From contig NZ_QWDM01000012.1 in NCBI RefSeq assembly GCF_003996965.1, positions 1-64,000 of the forward strand: a stretch of 64,000 nucleotides of DNA. The letters are read 5' to 3'. The translations under genes were made by a program, and so were the position numbers. Of this stretch, positions 8,565-16,883 are shown in pieces. Under the pieces are notes generated by a model. That model had not been told where the DNA came from. It worked only from the letters and a program-made list of their open reading frames with translations, and searched no databases. This DNA comes from Flavobacterium cupreum (GTDB taxonomy: Bacteria; Bacteroidota; Bacteroidia; Flavobacteriales; Flavobacteriaceae). How positions within the stretch are numbered: the stretch's first letter is position 1; every line of letters begins with the position of its first letter.

Positions 8565-9092
8565 ATGATTACACTCAAAGGAGATTCCGTTTACCTGCGC
8601 GCATTAGAACCTAATGATCTGGAGTTTGTGTATGCAATGGAAAACGACCAGAGTATTTGGGAAGTCAGTAATACACAAACCCCTTACAGCCGATTTTTGG
8701 TGCGCCAATATCTTGAAAATGCGCATCAGGATATTTACGAAGCCAAACAATTAAGGCTGGCGATCTGTCAGGATGAAGATTTTCCGGCTATCGGATTGAT
8801 TGATTTATTTGAATTTGATCCGAAAAATAACAGGGCGGGAATTGGAATTGTCATTCAGAATATGGACAACAGAAACCAAAAGGTTGGTTCTGAGGCACTG
8901 GGATTATTAATTAAATACTCTTTTCATAATTTAAACCTGCATCAATTATATGCAAATATTAATGTAGGAAATGTAGCTAGTATAGCACTTTTTACTAAAT
9001 TTGGCTTTAAGGAAACAGGAATTAAAAAAGATTGGATTTTGCAAAATAACCAGTATCAGGATGAAGCAATATTTCAATTAATTAACAAATAA
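8565..9092 (+). CDS. GNAT family N-acetyltransferase
   Basis: 175 residues, one acetyltransferase domain. It begins LKGDSVYLRALEPNDLEFVY, as in RimJ/RimL/SpeG-type enzymes, and the acetyl-CoA site is around NRNQKVGSEALGLL (residues 100-115). The later NVASIALFTKFGFKETG is the usual motif B region. The substrate cannot be told; polyamine (SpeG-like) or protein N-termini are possible. Its position between dapF and mltG is probably operonic, separated from dapF by a heptad repeat array. Confidence 0.87.
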   Translation: MITLKGDSVYLRALEPNDLEFVYAMENDQSIWEVSNTQTPYSRFLVRQYLENAHQDIYEAKQLRLAICQDEDFPAIGLIDLFEFDPKNNRAGIGIVIQNMDNRNQKVGSEALGLLIKYSFHNLNLHQLYANINVGNVASIALFTKFGFKETGIKKDWILQNNQYQDEAIFQLINK

Positions 9093-9108
9093 CTTTAAAA
9101 TTTCAGCT

Positions 9109-10149
9109 TTGACTATAAAAAAAATAATCACGTTAACTGCCGTAGCCGTAATTTCAGTTTTAATGATTTACGGATTCATTTTGATTAGTAGAATTTTCAG
9201 TTCCAATACTAAATTCGAAGAAAAAGAAGTATACGTATATGTTCCGACCGGAGCTAATTATACAGATGTTAAAAAGATAGTAGCGCCTTACATTAAAAAT
9301 TTCGATAATTTTGAAATGGTAGCCAATAAGAGAAGCTATCCTGAAAATGTGAAATCAGGTCGTTTTTTACTTAAAAAAGACATGAATAATATTGATCTGG
9401 TAAGAGCGATGCGTTCTAATGTGCCTGTGAAATTAGCCTTTAACAATCAGGAGCGTCTGGAAAATTTTGCAGGAAGAGTTGGATCTGAGATTGAAGCAGA
9501 CAGTTTATCGCTGATGAAAGCCATTAAGGATTCTACTTTCTTAAAAGAAAATGGCTTTAATGAAGAGAATGTTTTCGCCATGTTCATTCCGAATACCTAT
9601 GAAATTTACTGGAATACTTCTGCAGAGAAATTCCGTGATAAAATGATTAAGGAATATCATAATTTCTGGACAGCTGACAGAATTGCAAAAGCAAAAGCAC
9701 AGGGTTTAACTCCGGTTCAGGTTACCATTTTAGCTTCTATTGTTCATAAAGAATCCGTTAAAAAAGACGAAAGACCGCGTATCGCCGGTGTTTATCTGAA
9801 CCGTTTGCGTCTGGCAATGCCTTTACAGGCTGACCCTACCGTAATATATGCCCTGAAATTAAAATCGAATGATTTTGACCAGGTAATCAAAAGGGTTTTC
9901 TATAACGACCTGATCATGAAATCTCCTTATAATACATATGTAAATGTGGGGCTTCCTCCGGGACCAATCGCAATGCCTGATATTACAGCGCTGGAAGCCG
10001 TTTTAAATCCGGAAAAACACGATTATATTTATTTCTGTGCCAGTGTTGAACGCTTCGGATACCACGAATTTGCTTCTACTTACGAACAGCATACCATTAA
10101 CGCCAAAAAATATTCAGACTGGATTGCCGGTCAGGGAGTAACAAGATAG
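9109..10149 (+). CDS. mltG: Endolytic transglycosylase MltG (YceG-like)
   Basis: Inner-membrane enzyme that cuts nascent glycan strands and so sets strand length; 346 residues, starting at a TTG 16 bases after the GNAT gene. One transmembrane helix lies at about residues 5-27, followed by a LysM-like region. The YceG core holds the conserved catalytic Glu in ASIVHKES, followed by DERPRIAGVYLNRL, MPLQADPTVIYAL and NTYVNVGLPPGPIAMP. The TTG start is required, since no ATG precedes the membrane helix. The following DUF2279 gene starts 2 bases after its stop. Confidence 0.93.
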   Translation: MTIKKIITLTAVAVISVLMIYGFILISRIFSSNTKFEEKEVYVYVPTGANYTDVKKIVAPYIKNFDNFEMVANKRSYPENVKSGRFLLKKDMNNIDLVRAMRSNVPVKLAFNNQERLENFAGRVGSEIEADSLSLMKAIKDSTFLKENGFNEENVFAMFIPNTYEIYWNTSAEKFRDKMIKEYHNFWTADRIAKAKAQGLTPVQVTILASIVHKESVKKDERPRIAGVYLNRLRLAMPLQADPTVIYALKLKSNDFDQVIKRVFYNDLIMKSPYNTYVNVGLPPGPIAMPDITALEAVLNPEKHDYIYFCASVERFGYHEFASTYEQHTINAKKYSDWIAGQGVTR

Positions 10150-10151
10150 TT

Positions 10152-11072
10152 TTGAATTTAAAAAATGTCCCAATTTTATTGATTTTATTTTTTTTGAATT
10201 TTCAATTGATGAAGGCTCAGCGTAAAATCGATACCTTTTTAACGCCTTCAGATACTTTAAATTTAAAAAGACAAAATACAGTTATCGTAACTGAAGCTGC
10301 TTTAGCTTCAGCTACCTTAATTGGTTTGAATCAGATTTGGTACGCCGATTATCCGCAGTCTAAATTTCATTTTATAAATGATAATAAGGAATGGCTTCAA
10401 ATGGATAAGGTCGGGCACTTTTATTCCGCTTATCATTTAGGAAGATTTGGCGCCGAAGCCCTGAACTGGAGCGGTACCGATGCTAATAAGCAATTGGTTT
10501 ACGGTGCCGGTATTGGTTTTGTTTTTTTAGCCGCTGTTGAAGTTTTCGATGGTTATTCCTCCGAGTGGGGAGCTTCTTCGGGAGATATTATTGCGAATAC
10601 GACGGGAACGGCCTTATATGTGTCTCAGCAATTACTTTGGAAAGAACAACGTATTACACCTAAGTTTTCTTTTCACACCACTTCTTATGCTGACAGAAGG
10701 CCTGATAAACTGGGAAGTTCGCTAAACGAACAGATCCTGAAAGACTACAACGGACAAACGTATTGGCTTTCTGTTAACCTTCATTCTTTTGCGAAAGAAT
10801 CAAAAATTCCGAAGTGGCTGAATGTAGCTTTTGGATATGGAGCTGAGGGAATGTTATTCGGAAATGTACAAAATGAAATTCCGGTTTCGGTCAAAAATCC
10901 GGAAAGATACCGTAAGTTTTTTCTTAGTTTTGACGTTGATTTAGCTAAAATTAACACAAAATCGCATTTTTTGAAAACTATTTTTTCCGTTTTGAACACG
11001 ATTAAAATTCCTGCCCCAACTTTGGAATACTCCGCCAATAAAGGGCTTAAAGCACATGCGCTTTATTTTTAA
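10152..11072 (+). CDS. DUF2279 (YfiM-like) exported protein
   Basis: 306 residues starting at TTG, which gives a complete signal peptide (LLILFFLNFQLMKAQ, residues 8-22). The next ATG would remove most of it. The middle part, MDKVGHFYSAYHLGRFGAEA and the later YSSEWGASSGDI region, matches DUF2279, whose members are small predicted periplasmic or outer-membrane proteins of unknown function. A second half of about 120 residues has alternating hydrophobic strands. It is translationally close to mltG, suggesting an envelope role; the biochemical role is unknown. Confidence 0.75.
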   Translation: MNLKNVPILLILFFLNFQLMKAQRKIDTFLTPSDTLNLKRQNTVIVTEAALASATLIGLNQIWYADYPQSKFHFINDNKEWLQMDKVGHFYSAYHLGRFGAEALNWSGTDANKQLVYGAGIGFVFLAAVEVFDGYSSEWGASSGDIIANTTGTALYVSQQLLWKEQRITPKFSFHTTSYADRRPDKLGSSLNEQILKDYNGQTYWLSVNLHSFAKESKIPKWLNVAFGYGAEGMLFGNVQNEIPVSVKNPERYRKFFLSFDVDLAKINTKSHFLKTIFSVLNTIKIPAPTLEYSANKGLKAHALYF

Positions 11073-11114
11073 AAATGCTAAAATACTGATTACTAGTATA
11101 ATTACAATTTTTTT

Positions 11115-11122
11115 TATCTTTG
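11115..11122 (+). promoter_or_regulatory. -7 element for the transglycosylase-like gene
   Basis: TATCTTTG, a perfect TAnnTTTG match followed by CACCG, lies 50 bases before the ATG at 11172, so this gene is probably transcribed separately from dapF-mltG. Confidence 0.55.
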
Positions 11123-11171
11123 CACCGTAGAAATTTCAAAAAGGTGACAGCGTTTTGAAGAAAAACAATTT

Positions 11172-11816
11172 ATGATAAAGAAATGGTACTTTTACTCGAG
11201 TTTGATTGTTATTATTACATTTTTAAGCCTGGGTTTTAAACCCTTTAATCTAAAAACCAAACCGTGGTTTTTAATCGAAAAAATGGATGGATCCGAATAC
11301 TTACTTCCATCTCAAGAAAAGGATGATTATCCTAATTTAAATTTAAACATCCCATACACCGGAAATCATCTGATCGGGTTCAAAGAAGCAGTTGCTTTTA
11401 AAGAATCCCAGGGAAAATACCGGCTGGTTAATTCCTTAGGGTACATGGGTAAATACCAGTTTGGTTCTAAAGCTTTAAGAGCTATTGGTATTCACAATGA
11501 CAAAGCTTTCCTCAAAGATCCTGCTTTACAAGAAAAAGCTTTTATTGCGTTACTGTCTAAAAACAAATGGATTTTACGCAATGAAATTGAAAAGTATGAG
11601 GGAAAAGTTATTAATGGTGTTGAAATTACGGAATCCGGAATTTTGGCAGCTGCACATCTTGGAGGCGCAGGTTCAGTAAAAAACTTCTTTAAAAACAGAG
11701 GAAACAGGCGTTTCAGAGATGCTTACGGGACTTCACTAAGAAGTTATATGAAAGCCTTCGGAGGTTATGATCTTTCTTTTATTGAAGCAGATAGTAATGC
11801 TACAATTAACGATTAA
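11172..11816 (+). CDS. Lytic-transglycosylase-like peptidoglycan-binding protein
   Basis: 214 residues with an N-terminal signal anchor (residues 5-22). The core resembles a lysozyme-like transglycosylase: FKEAVAFKESQGKY with candidate catalytic Glu 78, then LGYMGKYQFGSKAL, and ESGILAAAHLGGAGSVKNFF. Relatives I know of in Flavobacterium are annotated loosely as LysM/peptidoglycan-binding, but no LysM repeat is visible here. It has its own promoter and ends in a strong terminator shared with mutB. It is probably envelope-located and acts on glycan strands; the catalytic assignment is inference. Confidence 0.7.
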   Translation: MIKKWYFYSSLIVIITFLSLGFKPFNLKTKPWFLIEKMDGSEYLLPSQEKDDYPNLNLNIPYTGNHLIGFKEAVAFKESQGKYRLVNSLGYMGKYQFGSKALRAIGIHNDKAFLKDPALQEKAFIALLSKNKWILRNEIEKYEGKVINGVEITESGILAAAHLGGAGSVKNFFKNRGNRRFRDAYGTSLRSYMKAFGGYDLSFIEADSNATIND

Positions 11817-11833
11817 TAAAGTGTAAACTTTAT

Positions 11834-11866
11834 AAAAAAACCTGCTGTAAAAAGCAGGTTTTTTTT
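11834..11866. terminator. Bidirectional terminator
   Basis: AAAAAACCTGCT pairs with AGCAGGTTTTTT with flanking A/T runs, between convergent genes (the transglycosylase-like gene and mutB). Confidence 0.85.
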
Positions 11867-11878
11867 ATGGTTACATTT

Positions 11879-14017
11879 TTAGTCAATTAAAATATCAAGA
11901 ATTTTGATAGCCGCCTCACTAATTTTGGTTCCCGGACCAAAAACAGCCACTGCTCCGGCATCAAACAAGTATTGATAATCCTGTGCCGGAATCACACCTC
12001 CGACAATTACCATTATATCTTCACGGCCGTGTTTTTTAAGTTCTTCAATTACCTGCGGCACCAGTGTTTTGTGTCCCGCGGCGAGTGATGAAACACCCAA
12101 AATGTGTACGTCATTCTCCACTGCTTGTTTGGCCGCTTCGGCAGGTGTCTGAAATAAGGGTCCTATGTCGACATCAAAACCAACATCGGCATAACCTGTT
12201 GCTACTACTTTTGCGCCTCTGTCATGTCCGTCCTGGCCCATTTTGGCAATCATAATTCTGGGGCGTCTTCCTTCTTGTTTTGCAAAGGCATCTGCGAGTT
12301 GTTTTGCCTTTTCAAACGTTTCGTCATTTTTTATTGCTGCACTATACACACCGCTAAAGGATTTAATTTGCGCTTTGAACCTTCCGAAAATACTTTCCAG
12401 AGCATCGCTGATTTCGCCTAAAGTTGCTCTGTTTCTTGCCGCCTCGACAGCAATTTCAAGTAAATTGCCCTGTCCGGTTTTAGCACAAAGGATTAATTTT
12501 TCCAGTGATTGATTTACTTTTTCAGTATCTCTTTTTGATTTTATTTCTTCCAGACGTTCTATCTGTTGTTTACGAACCATCTGGTTGTCGACATCCAGTA
12601 TATGTAACGGATCTTCTTTTTCTAACCTGAACTTGTTTACGCCTACAATTATATCTTGTCCGCTGTCAATTCGAGCCTGTTTTCTGGCGGCCGCTTCTTC
12701 GATTCGCAGTTTTGGAATGCCGGCTTCAATCGCTTTTGTCATTCCGCCCAGCTCTTCGACTTCCTGAATGAGTTTCCAGGTACTTTCCGTAATTTCATTG
12801 GTCAGGCTTTCGACGTAATAACTGCCAGCCCAGGGATCAACTGTTTTGGTAATCTTGGTTTCTTCCTGTAAAAAAATCTGCGTATTTCGCGCTATTCTGG
12901 CAGAGAAATCAGTTGGTAACGCAATGGCTTCGTCGAGTGCGTTGGTATGCAGGGATTGTGTTCCGCCAAAAGCTGCTGCAGTTGCTTCAATACAGGTACG
13001 GGCTACATTGTTAAAAGGATCCTGTTCTGTTAAACTCCAGCCGCTTGTCTGGCAATGTGTTCGTAGTGCTAAAGATTTATCGCTTTTCGGATTGAATTGC
13101 TGAATCAGTTTGGCCCAGATCATTCTTCCGGCTCTCATTTTGGCAATTTCCATAAAATGATTCATTCCGATAGCCCAGAAAAAGGATAATCGTGGCGCAA
13201 ATTCATCAATGGTCATTCCGGTTGAAAGACCTGTTCTGATATATTCCAAGCCATCTGCGAGCGTATAAGCGAGTTCAATATCGGCTGTTGCACCGGCTTC
13301 CTGCATGTGATATCCTGAAATTGAAATCGAATTGAATTTCGGCATTTTCTTGCTCGTAAATTCAAAAATATCGGCTATGATTTTCATGGAAGGAGTTGGC
13401 GGATAGATGTAGGTATTACGTACCATGAACTCCTTTAAAATATCATTCTGAATCGTGCCCGAAAGTTTTCCGATGGCAACTCCCTGTTCTTCAGCAGCGA
13501 CAATGTAAAAGGCCATAATAGGTAAAACGGCACCGTTCATGGTCATAGAAACAGACATCTCGTCCAGCGGAATCTGATCAAAGAGCACTTTCATGTCTTC
13601 AACAGAATCGATGGCTACGCCGGCTTTACCAACGTCGCCCACTACACGTTCATGATCGGAATCGTAACCGCGATGGGTAGGCAGGTCAAAAGCAATTGAC
13701 AGACCTTTTTGTCCGGCGGCCAGGTTTCGTCTGTAAAAAGCATTGCTTTCTTCTGCGGTGGAAAATCCTGCATATTGACGAATCGTCCAGGGACGTCTGA
13801 CATACATGGTGGCATACGGGCCACGTAAATTGGGTGCATAACCCGCTCCGAAATCCAAAAACTCTAAATCTTCGATATCCTTTTCAGAATAGGTTTTTTT
13901 GATCTCAATTCCTTCAGCAGTTACAAAGTTGTCGCCAGCCAATTGATCTTGCGAATCAACTTCTGACTTCTCCCTTTTAACTTCTAACTTTATATGTGTA
14001 AGGTCTTTTCTTATCAT
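11879..14017 (-). CDS. mutB: Methylmalonyl-CoA mutase, large (catalytic) subunit
   Basis: Adenosylcobalamin enzyme interconverting methylmalonyl-CoA and succinyl-CoA; 712 residues, full length. The N-terminal part is the substrate TIM barrel (PYATMYVRRPWTIRQYAGFS, residues about 66-85; SISGYHMQEAGA). The C-terminal B12 domain (about residues 575-712) carries KMGQDGHDRGAKVV with the cobalt-ligating His, then GVSSLAAGH and VIVGGVIP. Encoded 46 bases after mutA, last of a minus-strand run that starts at udk. The chaperone GTPase gene meaB is 41 kb away at 55.2 kb. Confidence 0.96.
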   Translation of the reverse strand: MIRKDLTHIKLEVKREKSEVDSQDQLAGDNFVTAEGIEIKKTYSEKDIEDLEFLDFGAGYAPNLRGPYATMYVRRPWTIRQYAGFSTAEESNAFYRRNLAAGQKGLSIAFDLPTHRGYDSDHERVVGDVGKAGVAIDSVEDMKVLFDQIPLDEMSVSMTMNGAVLPIMAFYIVAAEEQGVAIGKLSGTIQNDILKEFMVRNTYIYPPTPSMKIIADIFEFTSKKMPKFNSISISGYHMQEAGATADIELAYTLADGLEYIRTGLSTGMTIDEFAPRLSFFWAIGMNHFMEIAKMRAGRMIWAKLIQQFNPKSDKSLALRTHCQTSGWSLTEQDPFNNVARTCIEATAAAFGGTQSLHTNALDEAIALPTDFSARIARNTQIFLQEETKITKTVDPWAGSYYVESLTNEITESTWKLIQEVEELGGMTKAIEAGIPKLRIEEAAARKQARIDSGQDIIVGVNKFRLEKEDPLHILDVDNQMVRKQQIERLEEIKSKRDTEKVNQSLEKLILCAKTGQGNLLEIAVEAARNRATLGEISDALESIFGRFKAQIKSFSGVYSAAIKNDETFEKAKQLADAFAKQEGRRPRIMIAKMGQDGHDRGAKVVATGYADVGFDVDIGPLFQTPAEAAKQAVENDVHILGVSSLAAGHKTLVPQVIEELKKHGREDIMVIVGGVIPAQDYQYLFDAGAVAVFGPGTKISEAAIKILDILID

Positions 14018-14063
14018 GTAAATACTCTTTTGAGTAGTTTTTATTAATTACTTTGAAAAATGA

Positions 14064-15428
14064 TTATTCTAATTCTAAACGTTCCTGTTCCAGTTTTTCA
14101 GCTAATCTTTTTTCTATAATGGGTGTAATTAATGTTTTTCGGGGTTTTACTTTTACGAAAGGAAACAATTCCAGATCATGTTTCATTTTGTCGTCTTTAT
14201 TTGGATATTTATTCGTTCCCAGCAAAACTTCTTTTTTCGAATCGAATAATTCCTGCTCTTTAGCAGCGCTTTCCTGGATTTTCTTTTTAATGGTTCCGTC
14301 GTTTAAAAGTTTCAGGAAACCTCCATTGGCTTCAATGTCTTTAAAGAGATTCAGACTTTTCTCTGCCAGCTGCATCGTTAAACTTTCGATATAATAACTT
14401 CCGTCGGCAGGATTATTTACTTTGTCGAAATAACTTTCATGCTTTAAAACCAACAATTGATTTCTGGCGATTCGATCCCCAAATTCATTGTCTTTGTGGT
14501 ATAAGGAATCATAAGGTAAATTGGCAACGGCATCAGCACCGCCCAGAATTGCCGACATGCATTCGGTTGTGGTACGGAGCATATTGACATTATAATCGTA
14601 AATTGTTTTGTTGCGTTTTGTCGGGGTGACTACTAAATGACACTCTAATTCCGGATCGTACTCACTGGCAATTAATTTGAAAAGCATTCGTAACGCACGA
14701 AGTTTTGCAATTTCAAAGAAATAATTGGTTCCAACGGAAACTTCAAAAACGATTTGTTTCGGAAGAGTAGCCAGACGATTGAAATATTCATTGGCATGCG
14801 CTAAACTATATGCAATTTGTTGTGTAATATTGGCACCGGCATTTTGATACAGACCGGAATCAATGCTAATCAAAGATACATTTGTAGTTGCTTTTGAAAT
14901 GAAATCAATAGTTTCAAAATTATTTTTGTCAGTTGTGGTAAACCAGTTTCCTTCGCGTGCAAAATGGCCAATGGGATCGATATTGCAATAAAAAGTACTT
15001 TTTTTCTGTATTGAAATTGTATCTAATAATTTCACGAAATCGATTGAAATAAATTTCAAATTAAAGTAAACGATCCTGTTTTCTAAAGGAAGATTTTCTA
15101 ACAGTTTCTGAATATCTGTTTTCTCGTTTTCTATTGTAAAACGAAGGCTTTCAGCGCCTCTTTCGATAGTATTTAAAGCTCTTTGAATTGATTTTTCGAT
15201 ATCATAAACAAAGATGTTCTGGCAGATTTTAAAATCGGCCGCTTTTGTCTGTACATCAGCTGCTTTTGAGAATTCGTCGCTGTGATAAAATGGCTTTACC
15301 TGAATGTCTTCAGGAGAATGCCAGATTACAGTTTCGTTATAATCAGCTCCATCCAGTTCAAACTGAATTTTTTGTTTCCACTGTTTGGATGAAATTGGAC
15401 TAAAATCGTCGAATAGGGTAGTCGCCAT
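14064..15428 (-). CDS. mutA: Methylmalonyl-CoA mutase, small subunit (short form)
   Basis: Non-catalytic partner of the mutase heterodimer, 454 residues from the ATG at 15428 (MATTLFDDFSPISSKQWKQK). The open frame extends upstream, but that stretch overlaps the preceding gene in another frame. Only the barrel-like part is present (SVGTNYFFEIAKLRALRMLF, LPYDSLYHKDNEFGDRIARN). The roughly 150-residue C-terminal B12-like domain found in many small subunits is absent, and the protein ends in a charged helix. As a small subunit does not bind B12 catalytically, function is likely retained. Confidence 0.9.
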   Translation of the reverse strand: MATTLFDDFSPISSKQWKQKIQFELDGADYNETVIWHSPEDIQVKPFYHSDEFSKAADVQTKAADFKICQNIFVYDIEKSIQRALNTIERGAESLRFTIENEKTDIQKLLENLPLENRIVYFNLKFISIDFVKLLDTISIQKKSTFYCNIDPIGHFAREGNWFTTTDKNNFETIDFISKATTNVSLISIDSGLYQNAGANITQQIAYSLAHANEYFNRLATLPKQIVFEVSVGTNYFFEIAKLRALRMLFKLIASEYDPELECHLVVTPTKRNKTIYDYNVNMLRTTTECMSAILGGADAVANLPYDSLYHKDNEFGDRIARNQLLVLKHESYFDKVNNPADGSYYIESLTMQLAEKSLNLFKDIEANGGFLKLLNDGTIKKKIQESAAKEQELFDSKKEVLLGTNKYPNKDDKMKHDLELFPFVKVKPRKTLITPIIEKRLAEKLEQERLELE

Positions 15429-15444
15429 TGGGTGTTTTTTCTGA

Positions 15445-15786
15445 TTATTCTTTATTATCCTGAATAGTATCTCCTTCAAATTGAATGATGTATATGTCTT
15501 CGCTGTCTTTTTTCATAAAGTACTTTTCACGGGCATATTTTTCGATCTGTTCCGGATTTTTCAGTTGCTTGATTTGTTCCTGATCTTTTTTAATTTCCTC
15601 CTGATAGTATTTTTTATTGTCTTCGAGCTCATTGATCTGATTGTCTAAAAAACGATGGTCAAAATAGGAATAATTGTCTAAAAATAACATCCAAACAACA
15701 AAAAACAGTAATACCCAAACATATTTATTGCCCAGAAACCTGAACCAGGATTTGCCTTTATACGGATTTGTTATTTTAATTTTCAC
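15445..15786 (-). CDS. FtsB/DivIC-type septum formation initiator
   Basis: 113 residues. A transmembrane helix (VWVLLFFVVWMLFLDNY, about 24-40) is followed by a charged coiled coil (NQINELEDNKKYYQEEIKKD, about 51-70) and the conserved EKYAREKYFMKKDSEDIY. That order is the standard divisome FtsB/DivIC layout. It would act at the septum with FtsL and FtsQ. It lies 16 bases ahead of mutA, a chance-looking operon partner. Symbol withheld because FtsB and DivIC cannot be told apart here. Confidence 0.85.
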   Translation of the reverse strand: MKIKITNPYKGKSWFRFLGNKYVWVLLFFVVWMLFLDNYSYFDHRFLDNQINELEDNKKYYQEEIKKDQEQIKQLKNPEQIEKYAREKYFMKKDSEDIYIIQFEGDTIQDNKE

Positions 15787-15820
15787 TTTAAACGATTATT
15801 ACTTATAATTTGATTTCTTT

Positions 15821-15905
15821 TTTAGCCCCGATATTCTTTTTATGTCTGTAGCAACAGACATAAAAAGATAAAGGCGAAAGCGGGTCCCGATAGCTATCAG
15901 GATTA
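15821..15905. repeat. Hairpin repeat of the unit-B class between udk and the FtsB-like gene
   Basis: A perfect 15-bp stem (15835-15849 with 15854-15868, loop AGCA) is flanked on the left by TTTAGCCCCGAT and on the right by AAAGGCGAAAGCGGGTCCCG and a TAGCTATCAGGAT palindrome half. The flanks echo unit B near the window start (AGATTTAGCGAAGAGCCCGG), while the stem sequence is entirely different. It could also attenuate transcription in the udk operon. Confidence 0.65.
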
Positions 15906-15927
15906 TGGAATAAATTTACAATAAAAA

Positions 15928-16536
15928 TTATGAAATTCTCTGATTTATTACTGCCCGGACTACATCAATGGCGACAGTATTGTATTTGTCGTTTGGTATA
16001 ATGATGTCAGCAAAAGCTTTTGATGGCTCGATAAATTGCTCATGCATAGGTTTTAAGGTGTTTTGGTAACGTGTTAAAACTTCATCGATATCACGTCCGC
16101 GCTCTGAAATATCACGTTTCAAACGACGGATTAATCTTTCATCAGAATCAGCGTGAACGTATATTTTAATGTCAAAAAGATCGCGAAGCTCCGGATTGGT
16201 CAAAATCAGAATCCCTTCAACAATCATTACTTTTCTGGGATGCGTAGAAACCGTGTCATCGGTTCTGTTATGCTGAATGAATGAATAAACAGGCTGATCT
16301 ATTGTTTCTCCGGCTTTAAGCGCTTTTAAATGTTTGACCAGTAAGTCAAAATCAATAGCACGCGGATGATCAAAATTAATTAATGCTCTTTCATCAAATG
16401 ATAGATTAGTGGTTTCTTTGTAGTATGAATCCTGGGAAATTACACCAACTTCTGTATGTGGTAATTCGTTCATGATTTGGTGTACTACCGTTGTTTTTCC
16501 ACTTCCTGTTCCTCCTGCAATTCCAATAATGAGCAT
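15928..16536 (-). CDS. udk: Uridine kinase
   Basis: Pyrimidine-salvage kinase phosphorylating uridine and cytidine; 202 residues, normal length. The P-loop is GIAGGTGSGKTTVV (residues 4-17). SQDSYYKE, FDHPRAIDFDLL and IYVHADSDERLIRRLKRD are the expected substrate and lid motifs, and the C-terminal DIIIPND is typical. It has a -7 element 27 bases upstream and leads the minus-strand run udk, FtsB-like, mutA, mutB, interrupted by a 141-base gap holding the hairpin repeat. Confidence 0.95.
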   Translation of the reverse strand: MLIIGIAGGTGSGKTTVVHQIMNELPHTEVGVISQDSYYKETTNLSFDERALINFDHPRAIDFDLLVKHLKALKAGETIDQPVYSFIQHNRTDDTVSTHPRKVMIVEGILILTNPELRDLFDIKIYVHADSDERLIRRLKRDISERGRDIDEVLTRYQNTLKPMHEQFIEPSKAFADIIIPNDKYNTVAIDVVRAVINQRIS

Positions 16537-16562
16537 AAATTTGTTATTATATATTTGTCCGG

Positions 16563-16570
16563 CAAAAATA
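16563..16570 (-). promoter_or_regulatory. -7 element for udk
   Basis: Minus-strand TATTTTTG matches TAnnTTTG, 27 bases before the udk start. Confidence 0.5.
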
Positions 16571-16635
16571 ATAATTTAAGTGGATTATATCTAAACATAT
16601 AATTTATTTAAACGATGCGTACTGTGTATTTAAAA

Positions 16636-16776
16636 CATATAAGTTATGTAAGTTCATTTTAGCTCTGTGTTTAGTTATAGCTGTAATTTATTGGGTAATT
16701 CCGGATTAAATCAGTAAATACTAAGTTTCGGAAATAAATATGCGCAAAGCTAAAATGAACTTACATAACTTATATG
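16636..16776. repeat. Perfect 29-bp inverted repeat with 83-base interior
   Basis: Arms 16636-16664 and 16748-16776 are exact reverse complements (CATATAAGTTATGTAAGTTC at the outer end). The interior has no open frame of note. It occupies most of the 347-base gap between udk and the SDR gene. Size and arms recall a miniature non-autonomous mobile element, but no target duplication was identified. Confidence 0.8.
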
Positions 16777-16797
16777 GTTGAAGTAAGAAAGCATAAA

Positions 16798-16827
16798 AAA
16801 ATCCCGACAGCAACGCCATCGGGATTT
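16798..16827. terminator. Terminator downstream of the SDR gene
   Basis: AAATCCCGA pairs with TCGGGATTT around an 12-base loop, after an A-run. It lies 57 bases beyond the stop of the minus-strand SDR gene. Confidence 0.6.
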
Positions 16828-16883
16828 AGTGCAATCAGTATAATTTTTGAAAATATTCTGAATTTAGTAAGCACATTATTTAT

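Noticed and set aside
11879..14017. Several 60-90 codon frames antisense to mutB
   Set aside because: Composition follows the codon structure of mutB on the other strand; no start signals.
14064..15428. mutA as a truncated pseudogene
   Set aside because: The B12-like domain is missing, but the barrel is intact, it ends normally and sits correctly before mutB. Short small subunits are plausible in this group.
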